From JBHIBC01 sp046758905 (GTDB lineage: Bacteria; Acidobacteriota; Polarisedimenticolia; Gp22-AA2), in NCBI GenBank assembly GCA_046758905.1, contig JBHIBC010000005.1, positions 8,518-72,517 on the forward strand: 64,000 nt of DNA. The letters are read 5' to 3'. Numbering within the stretch: the first letter of the stretch is position 1; the number at the start of each line of letters is the position of its first letter. Under the pieces are notes generated by a model. The model was given only the letters and a program-made list of their open reading frames with translations, searched no databases and was not told where the DNA came from. The position numbers were made by a program, and so were the translations under genes. Positions 54,001-62,212 of the stretch are shown in pieces.

Positions 54001-55963
54001 CGGCTACGTGACCGAGGTCGTGATGGGCAACGCCGGCGCCCTCACGATGGTGAACCTCGGCAGCGGCTCGATCTTCCCCTTCAACGTCGGCGCCCCGCCG
54101 ACGGGCGTCGACCTCAACGGAGCCAACACCGCCGCCTATGTCCTGGAGCCCGGCCCCGGGACGCTCGAGGAGGTGATACTCGGCGGGGTGTGCGGGGTCC
54201 CCGCACTCATCAACACCGTGACCGGCGCGCTGAGCAGCCCCGAGAAGATCGCGGTCAACGCCGCGGGCACCCTCGCGTACGTCACCGAGCTCGGGACCGG
54301 GAGCCTCCTGGAGATCGATCTCGCCACGGGGATCCGGACGGCCATCGCCACGAGCCTGATCAACCCGACGGGTGTCGATCTCAACCCGGCCGAGACCACG
54401 GCCTACGTGACCGAGCAAGGGAGCGGGCGACTGCTGTCGGTCGACCTCGCCACCGGCAACGTGACGACCGAGGCGTTCGGCCTGTCCGTCGCCACGGACG
54501 TGGCGTTTCAGCCCGGGGGCAACACGATCAGCATGCCCGACGGCGTCACTGGCTTCTCCGGCTCGAGCATCGTGGTCCCGGTGAGTCTCACGGACATCAC
54601 CGGCCAGGGGGTCTTCTCCGTCGATCTGACGGTCCGCTACAACAGGGCCGTGCTTCAGATCCCGACCACGCCCGCGCCCAACGGCGGCGTGGCGCTCGGG
54701 AGCCTGGCGAGCGGCTGCACGCTGACGACCAATCTGAACACCCCCGGCGAGGCGGTCATCTCGGTGTTCTGCAGCTCCGCCATGAGCGGCTCCGGCTCCC
54801 TGGTGGAGATCACCTTCAACGTCATCGGCGCCGCCGGGACCGGAAGCCCGCTCGACATCGTCACCGCCGCGCTCAACGAGGGGACCCCGGGCGTCTGCGT
54901 GGACGACGGTTCCGTCTCGATCCCCGAGTTCATCGCCGGGGCGATCCGCTACTACCGGGACCAGGCGAGCGCCACGGAGCCCGGGACGCAGCCGGTCGAC
55001 GCCGCGGCGGTCGATCTCACCGGGTTCATCAATACGACGACGAGCACCGACTGCAGCGGCGCCTACACCTTCACCCCCGTGACCCTGAACCAGGACTACA
55101 GAGTCACTCCGGGCAAGCTGAACGACTTCGACGCGGGGATCGACCCGTTCGACGCCTCGCTGAACGCCCAGCACGTGGTCGGCCTCATCACTCTCACGCC
55201 GAATCAGCAGCTGGCGGCCGACGTGACGGGCAACGGGACACTCACCTCCTTCGACTCCGCCATGATCGCGCGCTTCACGGTCGGGTCGATCACGCGGTTC
55301 CCCGTGGCGACGACCAACGGCAGCGACTGGACCTTCGTCCCGGTCCCGCAGACGGAGCCGAACCAGACGGTGGTCAACCCCGTGCCGTCGGCGGGCGTTC
55401 AGGGGAGCATCTCCTACACGCCGCTCGCCCGCTCGGCCGCCTCGCAGGATCTCCTGGGGGTCCTCTACGGGGATGTCTCGGGCAACTGGCAATCGAGCTG
55501 CACCTCGGGCGCGGCGAGCCTGCCCTTTGCCGCCTCACTCGAGGCGCCCAAAGGTGTGAGGCAGCACGGCCCCGCCGGCCGTCTCGTCCTGCCCGCGGTC
55601 GCGGCGCGGCCGGGCGAGCTGATCCAGGTGCCGATCAGGGCCCTGGGGACCGGGGATGCGGTCTCCTTCTACCTGGATCTGCGTTTCGACCCCTCCGTCC
55701 TGAGCGTCGAGCGGATCGAGGTGGGGGACGCGGCCCCCGGCTTCAGCCTCGCGTCGAATCGGGACGACCCCGGGCGGGCGCGGATGGCCCTGTTCCATAC
55801 GCTTCCCTTGCGGGCCGGGGGCGAGGTCGCGGTCGTCACCTTCCTGGTGGTCGGCAAGCCGGGTGACGCGACGGCGCTCACGCTGCCGGCCTTCACGGTC
55901 AACGAGGGGCGGATCAGGGCCGTGGTGAAAGAGGGGCTGGTCCGAGTCGTCCCCGGACGCTGA
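51071..55963 (+). CDS. Large secreted multidomain protein: propeller, Cys-rich/TSP3 calcium repeats, two cohesin domains, dockerin-like segment
   Basis: A 1630-residue exported protein; ATG 51071 has GAGGAG 5-6 nt upstream and begins a signal peptide (earlier in-frame GTG 51035 and ATG 51047 lack it). Order: N-terminal domain about 130-540 (VNPDNIYITANMFDN); a poly-Pro linker near 550; beta-rich domain to about 755; Cys-rich CSVDADCDDGVFCNGAEVC...CDDGNPCTIDSCD; thrombospondin type 3 repeats DNCPGRYNPGQEDADRDGLGDVCDADPC; YVTN-like propeller (VYVTESGG, AYVTELGTGSLLEIDLATG); cohesin (SMPDGVTGFSGSSIVVPVSL); dockerin-like DFDAGIDPFDASLNAQHVVG...DVTGNGTLTSFDSAMIARF; and a C-terminal second cohesin. 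Calcium-dependent surface assembly or adhesion is inferred. No enzyme active site is seen. Confidence 0.85.
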   Translation: MKVTRRVARARAAWAIPLTALLLFALGGRAPVERDEHGRIRNRPVRRVELQGIRVTLEQLQRIDAQLGKPERRVIPFMERPAPTELSEPASSSPAPSEGRSLEREPSPREPGAGPPQAQGAEQGGYESAASPAAAPLANDFPGMKDDLTVIPPDTHGAAGPDFLVSVLNRGFAVFDKATGTIVFGPISLQAFWAPLGTAPGDPASDPFDPRVIYDQYAGRFIVTSAGGRCGPASWILVAISISSDPNAGFTLYAVRADATTPGQWADYPAVGVNPDNIYITANMFDNAGSCPRGAASHPAKFWAIEKAALVGGTLAFSEFIDVVGGGTWQPTHAFGPTPVNYIINEGWSVSPGTRQLRIQEFSGPVGSPILTDLGFIQVARYGLDLIEDAPQLNCSARIETNDFRLLDAVLRNNKIWATHHVDDPVADGVGRTEVAWYEIDPTQAMPSPGPFAGPIQQGRVSGGPPAGLRYYYPSIAVNAAECVALGFSGSDGFNPASGFYTSREPNDPPGTMGPVSPLKGGVDPYFKEFLPPLCAVSVQFEAEPPPPPPPPNQFVVGSTIFDPGAIMTVTPFFFSDGTQFSGGYAEISLANQALGTGQELAINNVNIDFSFSCTEGATIPNLTLKYAELGGNINMEINGDFRNFQDFINVSGLVIGGVRVTATDFGPPGNGPGILSLQGTIFSFSLGGQELWIDDVRSSLAAFTRNRWGDYSATVIDPSDGSFWTIQEYAEQELAPGCNAPDTGVWGTWWGNFACAAIPCSVDADCDDGVFCNGAEVCQNGLFCGPGTRPSCDDGNPCTIDSCDTGSDSCLNAPAPDTERAAGADGNCDTADDNLDLFGPDGLCGTSDDGAGDGTCDAVDNCPGRYNPGQEDADRDGLGDVCDADPCPAGLVYVTESGGASGELSVVDLLTGTVSVITSGLSGPSGVSLNTAGTKAYVSESGGQQLLEIDLATGVPSFIYGQWPQEGVAVCDLGTHGYVTEVVMGNAGALTMVNLGSGSIFPFNVGAPPTGVDLNGANTAAYVLEPGPGTLEEVILGGVCGVPALINTVTGALSSPEKIAVNAAGTLAYVTELGTGSLLEIDLATGIRTAIATSLINPTGVDLNPAETTAYVTEQGSGRLLSVDLATGNVTTEAFGLSVATDVAFQPGGNTISMPDGVTGFSGSSIVVPVSLTDITGQGVFSVDLTVRYNRAVLQIPTTPAPNGGVALGSLASGCTLTTNLNTPGEAVISVFCSSAMSGSGSLVEITFNVIGAAGTGSPLDIVTAALNEGTPGVCVDDGSVSIPEFIAGAIRYYRDQASATEPGTQPVDAAAVDLTGFINTTTSTDCSGAYTFTPVTLNQDYRVTPGKLNDFDAGIDPFDASLNAQHVVGLITLTPNQQLAADVTGNGTLTSFDSAMIARFTVGSITRFPVATTNGSDWTFVPVPQTEPNQTVVNPVPSAGVQGSISYTPLARSAASQDLLGVLYGDVSGNWQSSCTSGAASLPFAASLEAPKGVRQHGPAGRLVLPAVAARPGELIQVPIRALGTGDAVSFYLDLRFDPSVLSVERIEVGDAAPGFSLASNRDDPGRARMALFHTLPLRAGGEVAVVTFLVVGKPGDATALTLPAFTVNEGRIRAVVKEGLVRVVPGR

Positions 55964-55980
55964 CCGCCGGAGGTCGTGGG

Positions 55981-56850
55981 ATGGGACGCGTGGAGCGGCC
56001 TGTGAGGCACGACCCGGGGCGGCGCGACCCGGGACGGTGCGACCCGGGGCGGCGCGACCCGGGACGGCGCGACCGTTGCCAATCTCGGTTCGGGCCACGG
56101 CGGGCCGCACTCGGGATGATCCTGCTCCTGCTGGCGGGCTCAGGCTCGTCGGGCCTCGCCGCGACCCTGAGCCTGCCAGCCGGCGCGGGCGCACCACCGG
56201 GCGCCTCCACGGTGGTCCCTCTCCAGGTCGACGACGCGGCGGGGATGCTGGGGACCGACATCCTCATCGCCTACGACCCCGCGGTGGCGATCGCCACCGG
56301 CGTCTCCCCGACCCCCCTCTCGGCGAGCCAGACGCTGACCGTGAACCTGAACGGTCCCGGCGTGATCGTCATCTCGCTGTTCGGCGCGTACCCCCTGGAC
56401 GGGAGCGGGGCCCTGCTGGATCTCTCCTTCACCTCGGTCGGACCCCTGAACAGCCGGACGGTCCTCGACCTCGCGTCGGCCGACATCAACGAGGGGGGGA
56501 TCCCGGTGATGCTGCTCGACGGGCAATACTGCGTACAGGGGCCGACCGAGGAGGTTCGGGGCCTCGAGGCCGGCCTCGCCGCGCCCGGTTCCACGGTGGC
56601 GATACTGAGCTGGGCCCCCGATCCCTTGGCGGCCTCCTTCAACGTCTATCGTGGCGAGAGCCCCGACCTGAGCGATCTCGCCTGCTTCCTTCCCGGCGTC
56701 ACGGGCACCTCGACCGCGGACGACGGAGCCCTCCCGCCGGGCGGGCTGTTCGTCTACATGGTGACTGCGGCCAACTGCCGAGGCGAATCGACGCTGGGGT
56801 TCGACTCGACCGGCTCGGAGCGGATGAACTCAGCGCCCTGCAGCCCTTAG
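55981..56850 (+). CDS. Secreted cohesin-domain protein
   Basis: A 289-residue exported protein. A basic N-terminus containing a repeated DPGRR motif (residues 11-30, encoded by a 30-bp tandem repeat) precedes the membrane signal RRAALGMILLLLAGSGSSGLAA. A cohesin-like domain follows (LSLPAGAGAPPGASTVVPLQVDDAAGMLGTDILIAYDPAVAIATGV ... SADINEGGIPVMLLDG), then a fibronectin-III-like module (AILSWAPDPLAASFNVYRGESPDLSDL). The start at 55981 has GGAGG upstream, 17 bp after the previous gene; ATG 56116 would still leave a signal. It may interact with the dockerin-like segment of its neighbour. Confidence 0.78.
   Translation: MGRVERPVRHDPGRRDPGRCDPGRRDPGRRDRCQSRFGPRRAALGMILLLLAGSGSSGLAATLSLPAGAGAPPGASTVVPLQVDDAAGMLGTDILIAYDPAVAIATGVSPTPLSASQTLTVNLNGPGVIVISLFGAYPLDGSGALLDLSFTSVGPLNSRTVLDLASADINEGGIPVMLLDGQYCVQGPTEEVRGLEAGLAAPGSTVAILSWAPDPLAASFNVYRGESPDLSDLACFLPGVTGTSTADDGALPPGGLFVYMVTAANCRGESTLGFDSTGSERMNSAPCSP
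56011..56070 (+). repeat. 30-bp tandem repeat inside the cohesin gene
   Basis: Two 30-bp copies (56011-56040 and 56041-56070) differ at one base; each is itself two 15-bp halves beginning GACCCGGG. They encode the DPGRRDPGR-type repeat before the signal peptide. Confidence 0.75.
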
Positions 56851-57325
56851 GCCGAGCCTTCATCCTCCGATGCCGTCCCCAACATCTCGCCCGGGGAGGC
56901 GTGGCCCGCGATCCGTCTCGATACGTCGCGTGCCACCCGGCGGTTCGCCGGCCGTCGGGGCGACGGGCTCCGCCGCCTCCATAACGGCGGACCCGTCCGG
57001 CCGCCAGCGTGGGGCGCGAATGTCGATTGTCAAAGAGCCAGGGCTCTCGAGGCGGCGACGGCTGCCTGAGTTCCGCGCCGGGCCGACGGCTTCCAGAGCC
57101 TGACGTGAGGCGCGCCTCCCCGCGCGAGAAGCGGGCGCGGGGGTGGGCGCGCCTCCCGACGCGCGACCGTGGGGGCGGGCGCGGCCCGCGAGGAGCCGGC
57201 GCGCCGACACGCAGCTCCCGAAGAACTAGCGTGGGGGCGGGCGCGGCTCGCGAGGAGCCGGCGCGCCGACACGCAGCTCCCGAAGAACTAGCGTGGGGGC
57301 GGGCGCGGCTCGCGAGGAGCCGGCG
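56851..57325. other. 475-bp non-coding stretch after the cohesin genes
   Basis: No gene is supported. The right part holds a 62-bp tandem repeat described separately. The left part has a short AGAGCC-AG-GGCTCT inverted repeat near 57039 but no convincing terminator. Confidence 0.5.
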
Positions 57326-57328
57326 CTA
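57168..57328. repeat. 62-bp tandem repeat, about 2.6 copies
   Basis: Units begin at 57168, 57230 and 57292 with CGTGGGGGCGGGCGCGG and include GAGGAGCCGGCGCGCCGACA and CCCGAAGAACTAG. The first two are nearly identical; the third diverges after about 34 bp and runs into the stop codon of the HNH gene. A degenerate extra copy may lie before 57168. No spacers, so not a CRISPR array. Confidence 0.85.
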
Positions 57329-60025
57329 AGGCGCACGCGCGTCGCGAAAGACTAGCGCCAGGGCGGGCGCAGGCACCTCTCGGGAACCGGGCGTCCCGCC
57401 AACCGGCGCGCGGTCCCGGGGAGCCCGGCCGGTCCCGCGGAGGCTCTCGCCGAGGTAGCGCGCCAGAGGGGGGCCGTCGGGCCTGACGCCCAGCTCCCAC
57501 CACAGATCCGAGTTCGCACGGCCGGAGCAGCGCAGCCATCCCTGGTGGATTCCCCGCTGGTGATGTCCCACGCACAGGGTGATGAGGTTGTCGTCCTCGT
57601 CGCCTCCGCCGCGCGAGCGGAAGATGATGTGGTGCTCGTTGAGGTTGCTGCGCGAGGAGCACCCGGGGACCCGGCAACGCCAGCCGTCGCGCTCGAAGAT
57701 GCGATAGCGCCGGCGCCAGCCCGCGTCGCCCGGGTTGTCCCACGTCTCGCGCAGCGACCGGATGAGCATGACGAGACACTCCCAGTCGCGGAGATCGCGG
57801 CCCGCGACGCCGCGGCACGCGCGCAAGGCGCTGTGCCAGAGTGCGGCGACGTCCGTGGGCGCCCAGAAGGAGATCCGGTGAATCGGCCACCACCACGCCT
57901 GGGTCCGGCCCCGGCGATCGGCCTGTCCCGTGGGGTCGGCCGCGGCGGCTGGCGCCGGGCTCTTGGGGCGCGCAGACGTGTGCCGCGCGGTCCCGGGGCG
58001 AGGGGACGGGTCCGCAGGCGGGAGGGGCGCGCCCGATCGCCCGTCCCAGGACAGGGTCCGGGCCAGCGCGCAGATGTGTGCCGCCTCGGGGGCGGGGGCG
58101 GCGGGTGTATCCCCTGTGTCCGGGACCGGGGGCCCGCTCGCCGACTCCGAGGGTGCGGGGGCGCGCGTCCCGCTCGGGACCGGGGGCCTGGTCGCCGCGG
58201 GCGGGGCGGCGGGTGGGTCGGCGGGCGCCGCGGCGGGCGGGGCGGTGGCGTCCTCCCGCATCGCCGTGGCGATGTCGCAGAGGGCCACGACCTCCTCGAG
58301 GCGGCGCACCGTCACGCGCCGGGCGTAGCGGATCCACCGGCCCTGGGTCTCGGGCCGGACGACCCGGACCAGATGGCGCGCGTGGCACCAGGTGATGAGG
58401 CCTCGCCTGTAAGCGTCGGCCAGCAGCGGGAGGCTGCGAAGTCGCCGATCCAGCGCGATCAGGTAGCGGGCGCGCCGGGGCGACATCCCGAGCGCGGCGC
58501 GGCACCAGTCGCCCAACGAGTCGGACCCCAGATCGCGATAGAGCCGGGTCCCGGCCAGGGTGGCGAGAAGGCGACCCTGGCGCCATGCGAGCGACTGGCG
58601 GAGACGGACCAGCCCCCGAAGCCGTGCGTCCAGATCCCAGGGGTCGGGCGCCTGCCCCGCCGATTCGCCTCCGGCCCGGGCTCCGTCCGCGCCGGCCGCC
58701 TGACCGGGAGCGACCGCGCCGGAGCGGGCTCCGGACCCGAGAGCGTCCGCACGGGAATCGACCGCCAGGGCGCCCGCCGGCAGCGACGACCCGGGATCGG
58801 GAGGGATCTCCGGCGCGCGGCCCGCGAGAATGCTCTCGGGATCGGCGGCGGAGCCCAGGGGGCTCAGAGCCTCCCGGACAACGGCGGATACCTCCGACCA
58901 GACGCGCAGGCCGAGGAGCCCCTCGGCGGCGCCGGTGGACGGGCGGGGCGCATCCGCGCCGCCTCCCGCGCGGTCGGCCTCGCTCGCGGCGGCTGGAGGG
59001 GGTGGCGGGGCCGCGTCCGTACCGGGGCCCGCGCCGTCAGGCTCGATCGTGGTGCCGGGAGTGGGCGCTGGGAGCGCGTCCGCGGGTGGAGATGGGATCG
59101 CGCCGGCGGCGCCGGGATTCCTCGAGGTGGTGAGGGGGACCGTGCCGTTCGCTCGGTCCGGAGCGTCCTTGACATCGGGGACTCCGGAGAGGAAGTCGGC
59201 GGCCAGGTACTCGGCGCAGCGCCAGGCCGGCTCCTGGTGACCGGCGACGCGACGGATGAGATCGAGCGCCCAGTGCCAGAGGGCCACGACCTGCCCCGGC
59301 GCCTTAAAAGAGATGAAGCGGCCCGGGTCGTCCTGCCCCACGGCGGCGTCGGCCTGCGGCGCAGATGTGTGCCGCTGAGGAGCGGCCGGCTGCGCAGCCC
59401 TGTGCCGGTGGGGCAGGGACGTCTCGGCGGTCGTCTCGCCCGTGGTCGTGGTGGCTCCGTCGGGCGCGGCGTCCGGATCCCTCGGGAGCCGAGCCGGGTC
59501 ATCGGGCTCTCGGCCCGGCTGGGGCTGGGAGCATCCCGGATCTGCGGGCGTTTGGGGCGGCCGGCGCCCTGCGGACCCCGGACCCTCGGGCGCGGGGGTC
59601 TGGCGGCGCTCCACGCGCGCCAGGTCCTCCAGCTCGCGGACCGTCAGGCGCCGGGCCCGCGCGAGCCACAGTGCCTGGGTGGCGGCGGTGGAGGCGGCGG
59701 CGATGACCCGAAGCTTCGACGGCGGGAGGTCGCCGGCGTCGAAGGCGCGGGCGACGTGCGGCAGGACGCGCAGGGCGCGGTCCATCCTGAGGAGCGACTG
59801 GGCGCGGCGGAGGCTCATCCCGAGCCGCTCCGTCAGGTAGTCGGCGAGCCGGACGTAGCCGAGCCGCCGGAAGCGGCCCTCGCCGCTCATCAGGTAGAGG
59901 CCCCTGCCGAGTCGGCGCTCGATGACGGCGCCGGCGCGGGTCAGGCGCAGGAGCTGAGACTCGAGAAGGCGGGCCGCCAGGCCGCTGGTGACGGCGGAAG
60001 CATCGACGCCTGGCCGGGGCATCAT
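57326..60025 (-). CDS. HNH endonuclease-domain protein with duplicated DUF222-like module
   Basis: An 899-residue protein. Two related modules are present: residues about 45-140 (GYVRLADYLTERLGMSLRRAQSLLRMDRALRVLP) and about 520-600 (GSDSLGDWCRAALGMSPRRARYLIALDRRLRSLP), each followed later by ISF(K/W)AP..V.ALWH.AL. Long Pro/Ala-rich linkers separate them. The C-terminal HNH nuclease motif is RYRIFERDGWRCRVPGCSSRSNLNEHHIIFRSRGGGDEDDNLITLCVGHH with two zinc CxxC/HH elements. Related DUF222/HNH proteins are common and often of unknown role, sometimes mobile. ATG 60025 follows a perfect AAGGAGGTCGC site; a second ATG is adjacent. Confidence 0.85.
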   Translation of the reverse strand: MMPRPGVDASAVTSGLAARLLESQLLRLTRAGAVIERRLGRGLYLMSGEGRFRRLGYVRLADYLTERLGMSLRRAQSLLRMDRALRVLPHVARAFDAGDLPPSKLRVIAAASTAATQALWLARARRLTVRELEDLARVERRQTPAPEGPGSAGRRPPQTPADPGCSQPQPGREPDDPARLPRDPDAAPDGATTTTGETTAETSLPHRHRAAQPAAPQRHTSAPQADAAVGQDDPGRFISFKAPGQVVALWHWALDLIRRVAGHQEPAWRCAEYLAADFLSGVPDVKDAPDRANGTVPLTTSRNPGAAGAIPSPPADALPAPTPGTTIEPDGAGPGTDAAPPPPPAAASEADRAGGGADAPRPSTGAAEGLLGLRVWSEVSAVVREALSPLGSAADPESILAGRAPEIPPDPGSSLPAGALAVDSRADALGSGARSGAVAPGQAAGADGARAGGESAGQAPDPWDLDARLRGLVRLRQSLAWRQGRLLATLAGTRLYRDLGSDSLGDWCRAALGMSPRRARYLIALDRRLRSLPLLADAYRRGLITWCHARHLVRVVRPETQGRWIRYARRVTVRRLEEVVALCDIATAMREDATAPPAAAPADPPAAPPAATRPPVPSGTRAPAPSESASGPPVPDTGDTPAAPAPEAAHICALARTLSWDGRSGAPLPPADPSPRPGTARHTSARPKSPAPAAAADPTGQADRRGRTQAWWWPIHRISFWAPTDVAALWHSALRACRGVAGRDLRDWECLVMLIRSLRETWDNPGDAGWRRRYRIFERDGWRCRVPGCSSRSNLNEHHIIFRSRGGGDEDDNLITLCVGHHQRGIHQGWLRCSGRANSDLWWELGVRPDGPPLARYLGESLRGTGRAPRDRAPVGGTPGSREVPAPALALVFRDARAP

Positions 60026-60073
60026 GCGACCTCCTTTCCGAGGGGGCCAGGTCAATCGACGCGGGCGATGGCG

Positions 60074-60102
60074 AGTATGGTGTAAGTCAAGCGAAAAGTC
60101 AA
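60074..60102 (-). promoter_or_regulatory. Predicted promoter of the HNH/DUF222 gene
   Basis: TTGACT (60097-60102) and CATACT (60074-60079) on the minus strand, spacer 17 bp. A second TTGACT lies within the spacer (60085-60090). The surrounding 40 bp is unusually AT-rich for this window. Confidence 0.5.
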
Positions 60103-60345
60103 GAAGAAAATGCAAAAAAATTTCCGGCCCCGCCGGGCCGCCCGGCGGCCGGATCGACGCGGCGGATGCACGAGGCCTTGCCCGGCCGCAGGCCGTGGTC
60201 AGGGGGGCCACTCGGCTGGAAGTCCGGGGGGCCGCTCGGCCGGGGCTCGCGGGAGGGCTATTTCGGCCGTGGTCAGGGTGCCATCCGGCCGGGGGTTCTG
60301 GAGCGGGTGATATCCTGGCGGCTCCCGACTCCGAGGGGGTGTCGC
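60103..60345. other. Non-coding stretch between HNH and amidase genes, with degenerate repeats
   Basis: GGCCGTGGTCAGGG occurs at 60191-60204 and 60265-60278, and GGGGGCC-A/G-CTCGGC-TGG/CGG words at about 60203 and 60227. No coding region is supported; an in-frame upward extension of the amidase (to 60166) crosses these repeats and is rejected. Confidence 0.45.
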
Positions 60346-62199
60346 ATGAAAGGGAGGATGCGCGTGGCGAGAAAGACGCTGTACCTGCGGGCGGGGGCCG
60401 CGATGCTGGCCGGCTGCGGCGCGGCCGTCACCTACCTGCTGCCGTCGACGGATGTCGCCGGCCCGATCACGCGCAGGATCCTGATGCGCGCCGAGAAGGT
60501 CGTGGGGCTCGCGTTCACCGACCGGGAGCGCGAGCAGATGCTGGACGGGCTGAACGAGCTGCTAGAGGATTACGAGGCGATCCGCAAAACGCCGCTCGCG
60601 AGCAGCGTGCCGCCGGCCGTCCAGTTCAATCCGGCGCCCCCGGGCCTGACGATCGAGGGCGGGGCCCGGATGTCCGCGCGCAACCCGAGGATCGAGACCC
60701 GGGCCGCGGCATCCGCCCGCGGGGAGTCCGAGCCGCGGCCAGCCCGGGAGGAGTCGACCCCGGCGGGGGTCAAGCCGCCGACGGGCGGGATGAAGCCCCG
60801 CCCGAGGGAGACGACCCCGCCGCCGGTCCCGGCCGATCTCGACGATCTGGCGTTCCTCCCGGTCACGCGGCTGGCGGCGCTCATCAAGAGCCGCAGGATC
60901 ACGTCGGTCGAGCTGACGCGCATGTACCTGGACCGGCTGAAGCGGCTCGATCCGCAGCTGAAGTGCGTCATCACCCTCACCGAGGAGCTGGCGCTCGAGC
61001 AGGCGGCGCGGGCCGACCGGGAGATCGCCTCCGGAAAGTACCGCGGGCCGCTGCACGGCATCCCCTGGGGCGCGAAGGATCTGCTGAGCACGCGGGGGAT
61101 CCGCACTACCTGGGGCGCGATGCCGTACAAGGACCAGGTCCCCGACGAGGACGCGACCGTCGTGAAGCGTCTGGAGGAGGCGGGAGCGGTCCTCGTGGCC
61201 AAGCTCTCCCTGGGGGCGCTCGCGTGGGGCGACGTCTGGTTCGGCGGGCGGACCAACAATCCCTGGAACCTGGAGCAGGGGTCGAGCGGCTCCTCCGCCG
61301 GGCCGGCCGCGGCCACCGCCGCGGGCCTGGTCGGGTTCAGCATCGGGTCGGAGACCTGGGGCTCGATCGTCTCCCCCGCCACCCGCTGCGGGGTGACCGG
61401 TCTGCGCCCGACCTACGGCAGGGTGAGCCGGCACGGCGCCATGGCCCTCTCCTGGACGATGGACAAGCTGGGCCCGATGTGCCGCACGGTGGAGGACTGC
61501 GCGCTGGTGCTCGAGGCGATCTACGGCCCGGACGGGAAGGACGCCACGGTGGTCGACGCGCCGTTCGCCTGGGATGCGGACCTCGACGCGACCTCGCTGC
61601 GGGTCGGCTACGTGAGATCGCTGTTCGAGGCGCCCCTGGAGGAAGGCGAGGACGAGGAGATGCGCGCGCACGATCTCGCCACCCTGGAGACGCTGCGCGG
61701 TCTCGGCATCGAGCCGATCCCCATCGAGCTTCCCGACCTGCCGGTCGATGCCCTCGGCCTCATCCTGACGGCGGAGGCGGGCGCCGCCTTCGACGATCTC
61801 ACCCGCAGCGGGCGCGACGACCTCCTGGTCCGCCAGATCGAGAACGCCTGGCCCAACGTCCTGCGCCAGTCGCGGATGATCCCGGCGGTCGAGTACATCC
61901 AGGCCAACCGCATCCGCACCCTCGTGATGCGGAGGATGTCCGAGATCATGAAGGAGATCGACGTCTACGTCGCTCCCTCCTTCGGCGGCAATAACCTATT
62001 GCTGACCAACCTCACCGGACACCCGGCGGTGGTCCTGCCGAACGGCTTCAGAAAGGATGGGACGCCGACCAGCATCACCTTTGTGGGGCGGCTCTTCGGG
62101 GAGGCGAAGCTGCTCGCCCTGGCCATGGCCTACCAGGACGCGACCACCTTCCACCTGAAGCACCCGTCGCTCGAGGCGGTCGGGGCGCAGAGCGGCTGA
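60346..62199 (+). CDS. Amidase-signature (AS) family enzyme, predicted lipoprotein
   Basis: A 617-residue hydrolase of the amidase-signature family, which cleaves carbon-nitrogen bonds by a Ser-cisSer-Lys triad. Lys244 lies in PWGAKDLLS, the serine-rich GSSGSSAG spans 312-319, and the nucleophile Ser340 is in GSETWGSIVSPATRCGVTGLRPTYGRVS. The N-terminus is a signal with lipobox MLAGC (Cys about 24). Residues about 60-165 form a Pro/Arg-rich linker not found in short AS enzymes. The substrate is unknown. ATG 60346 is preceded by GAGGGGG; the TPR gene behind it is convergent. Confidence 0.9.
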   Translation: MKGRMRVARKTLYLRAGAAMLAGCGAAVTYLLPSTDVAGPITRRILMRAEKVVGLAFTDREREQMLDGLNELLEDYEAIRKTPLASSVPPAVQFNPAPPGLTIEGGARMSARNPRIETRAAASARGESEPRPAREESTPAGVKPPTGGMKPRPRETTPPPVPADLDDLAFLPVTRLAALIKSRRITSVELTRMYLDRLKRLDPQLKCVITLTEELALEQAARADREIASGKYRGPLHGIPWGAKDLLSTRGIRTTWGAMPYKDQVPDEDATVVKRLEEAGAVLVAKLSLGALAWGDVWFGGRTNNPWNLEQGSSGSSAGPAAATAAGLVGFSIGSETWGSIVSPATRCGVTGLRPTYGRVSRHGAMALSWTMDKLGPMCRTVEDCALVLEAIYGPDGKDATVVDAPFAWDADLDATSLRVGYVRSLFEAPLEEGEDEEMRAHDLATLETLRGLGIEPIPIELPDLPVDALGLILTAEAGAAFDDLTRSGRDDLLVRQIENAWPNVLRQSRMIPAVEYIQANRIRTLVMRRMSEIMKEIDVYVAPSFGGNNLLLTNLTGHPAVVLPNGFRKDGTPTSITFVGRLFGEAKLLALAMAYQDATTFHLKHPSLEAVGAQSG

Positions 62200-62212
62200 T
62201 TCGCCCCGCGGC

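Noticed and set aside
50831..55492. 1553-codon open frame antisense to the large cohesin protein
   Set aside because: Shadow of the GC-rich coding strand; low-complexity Asp/Arg/Val sequence with no domain and no signal. The sense frame has clear domains.
57168..57328. CRISPR array
   Set aside because: The 62-bp units are directly adjacent, without unique spacers, and no cas genes are present.
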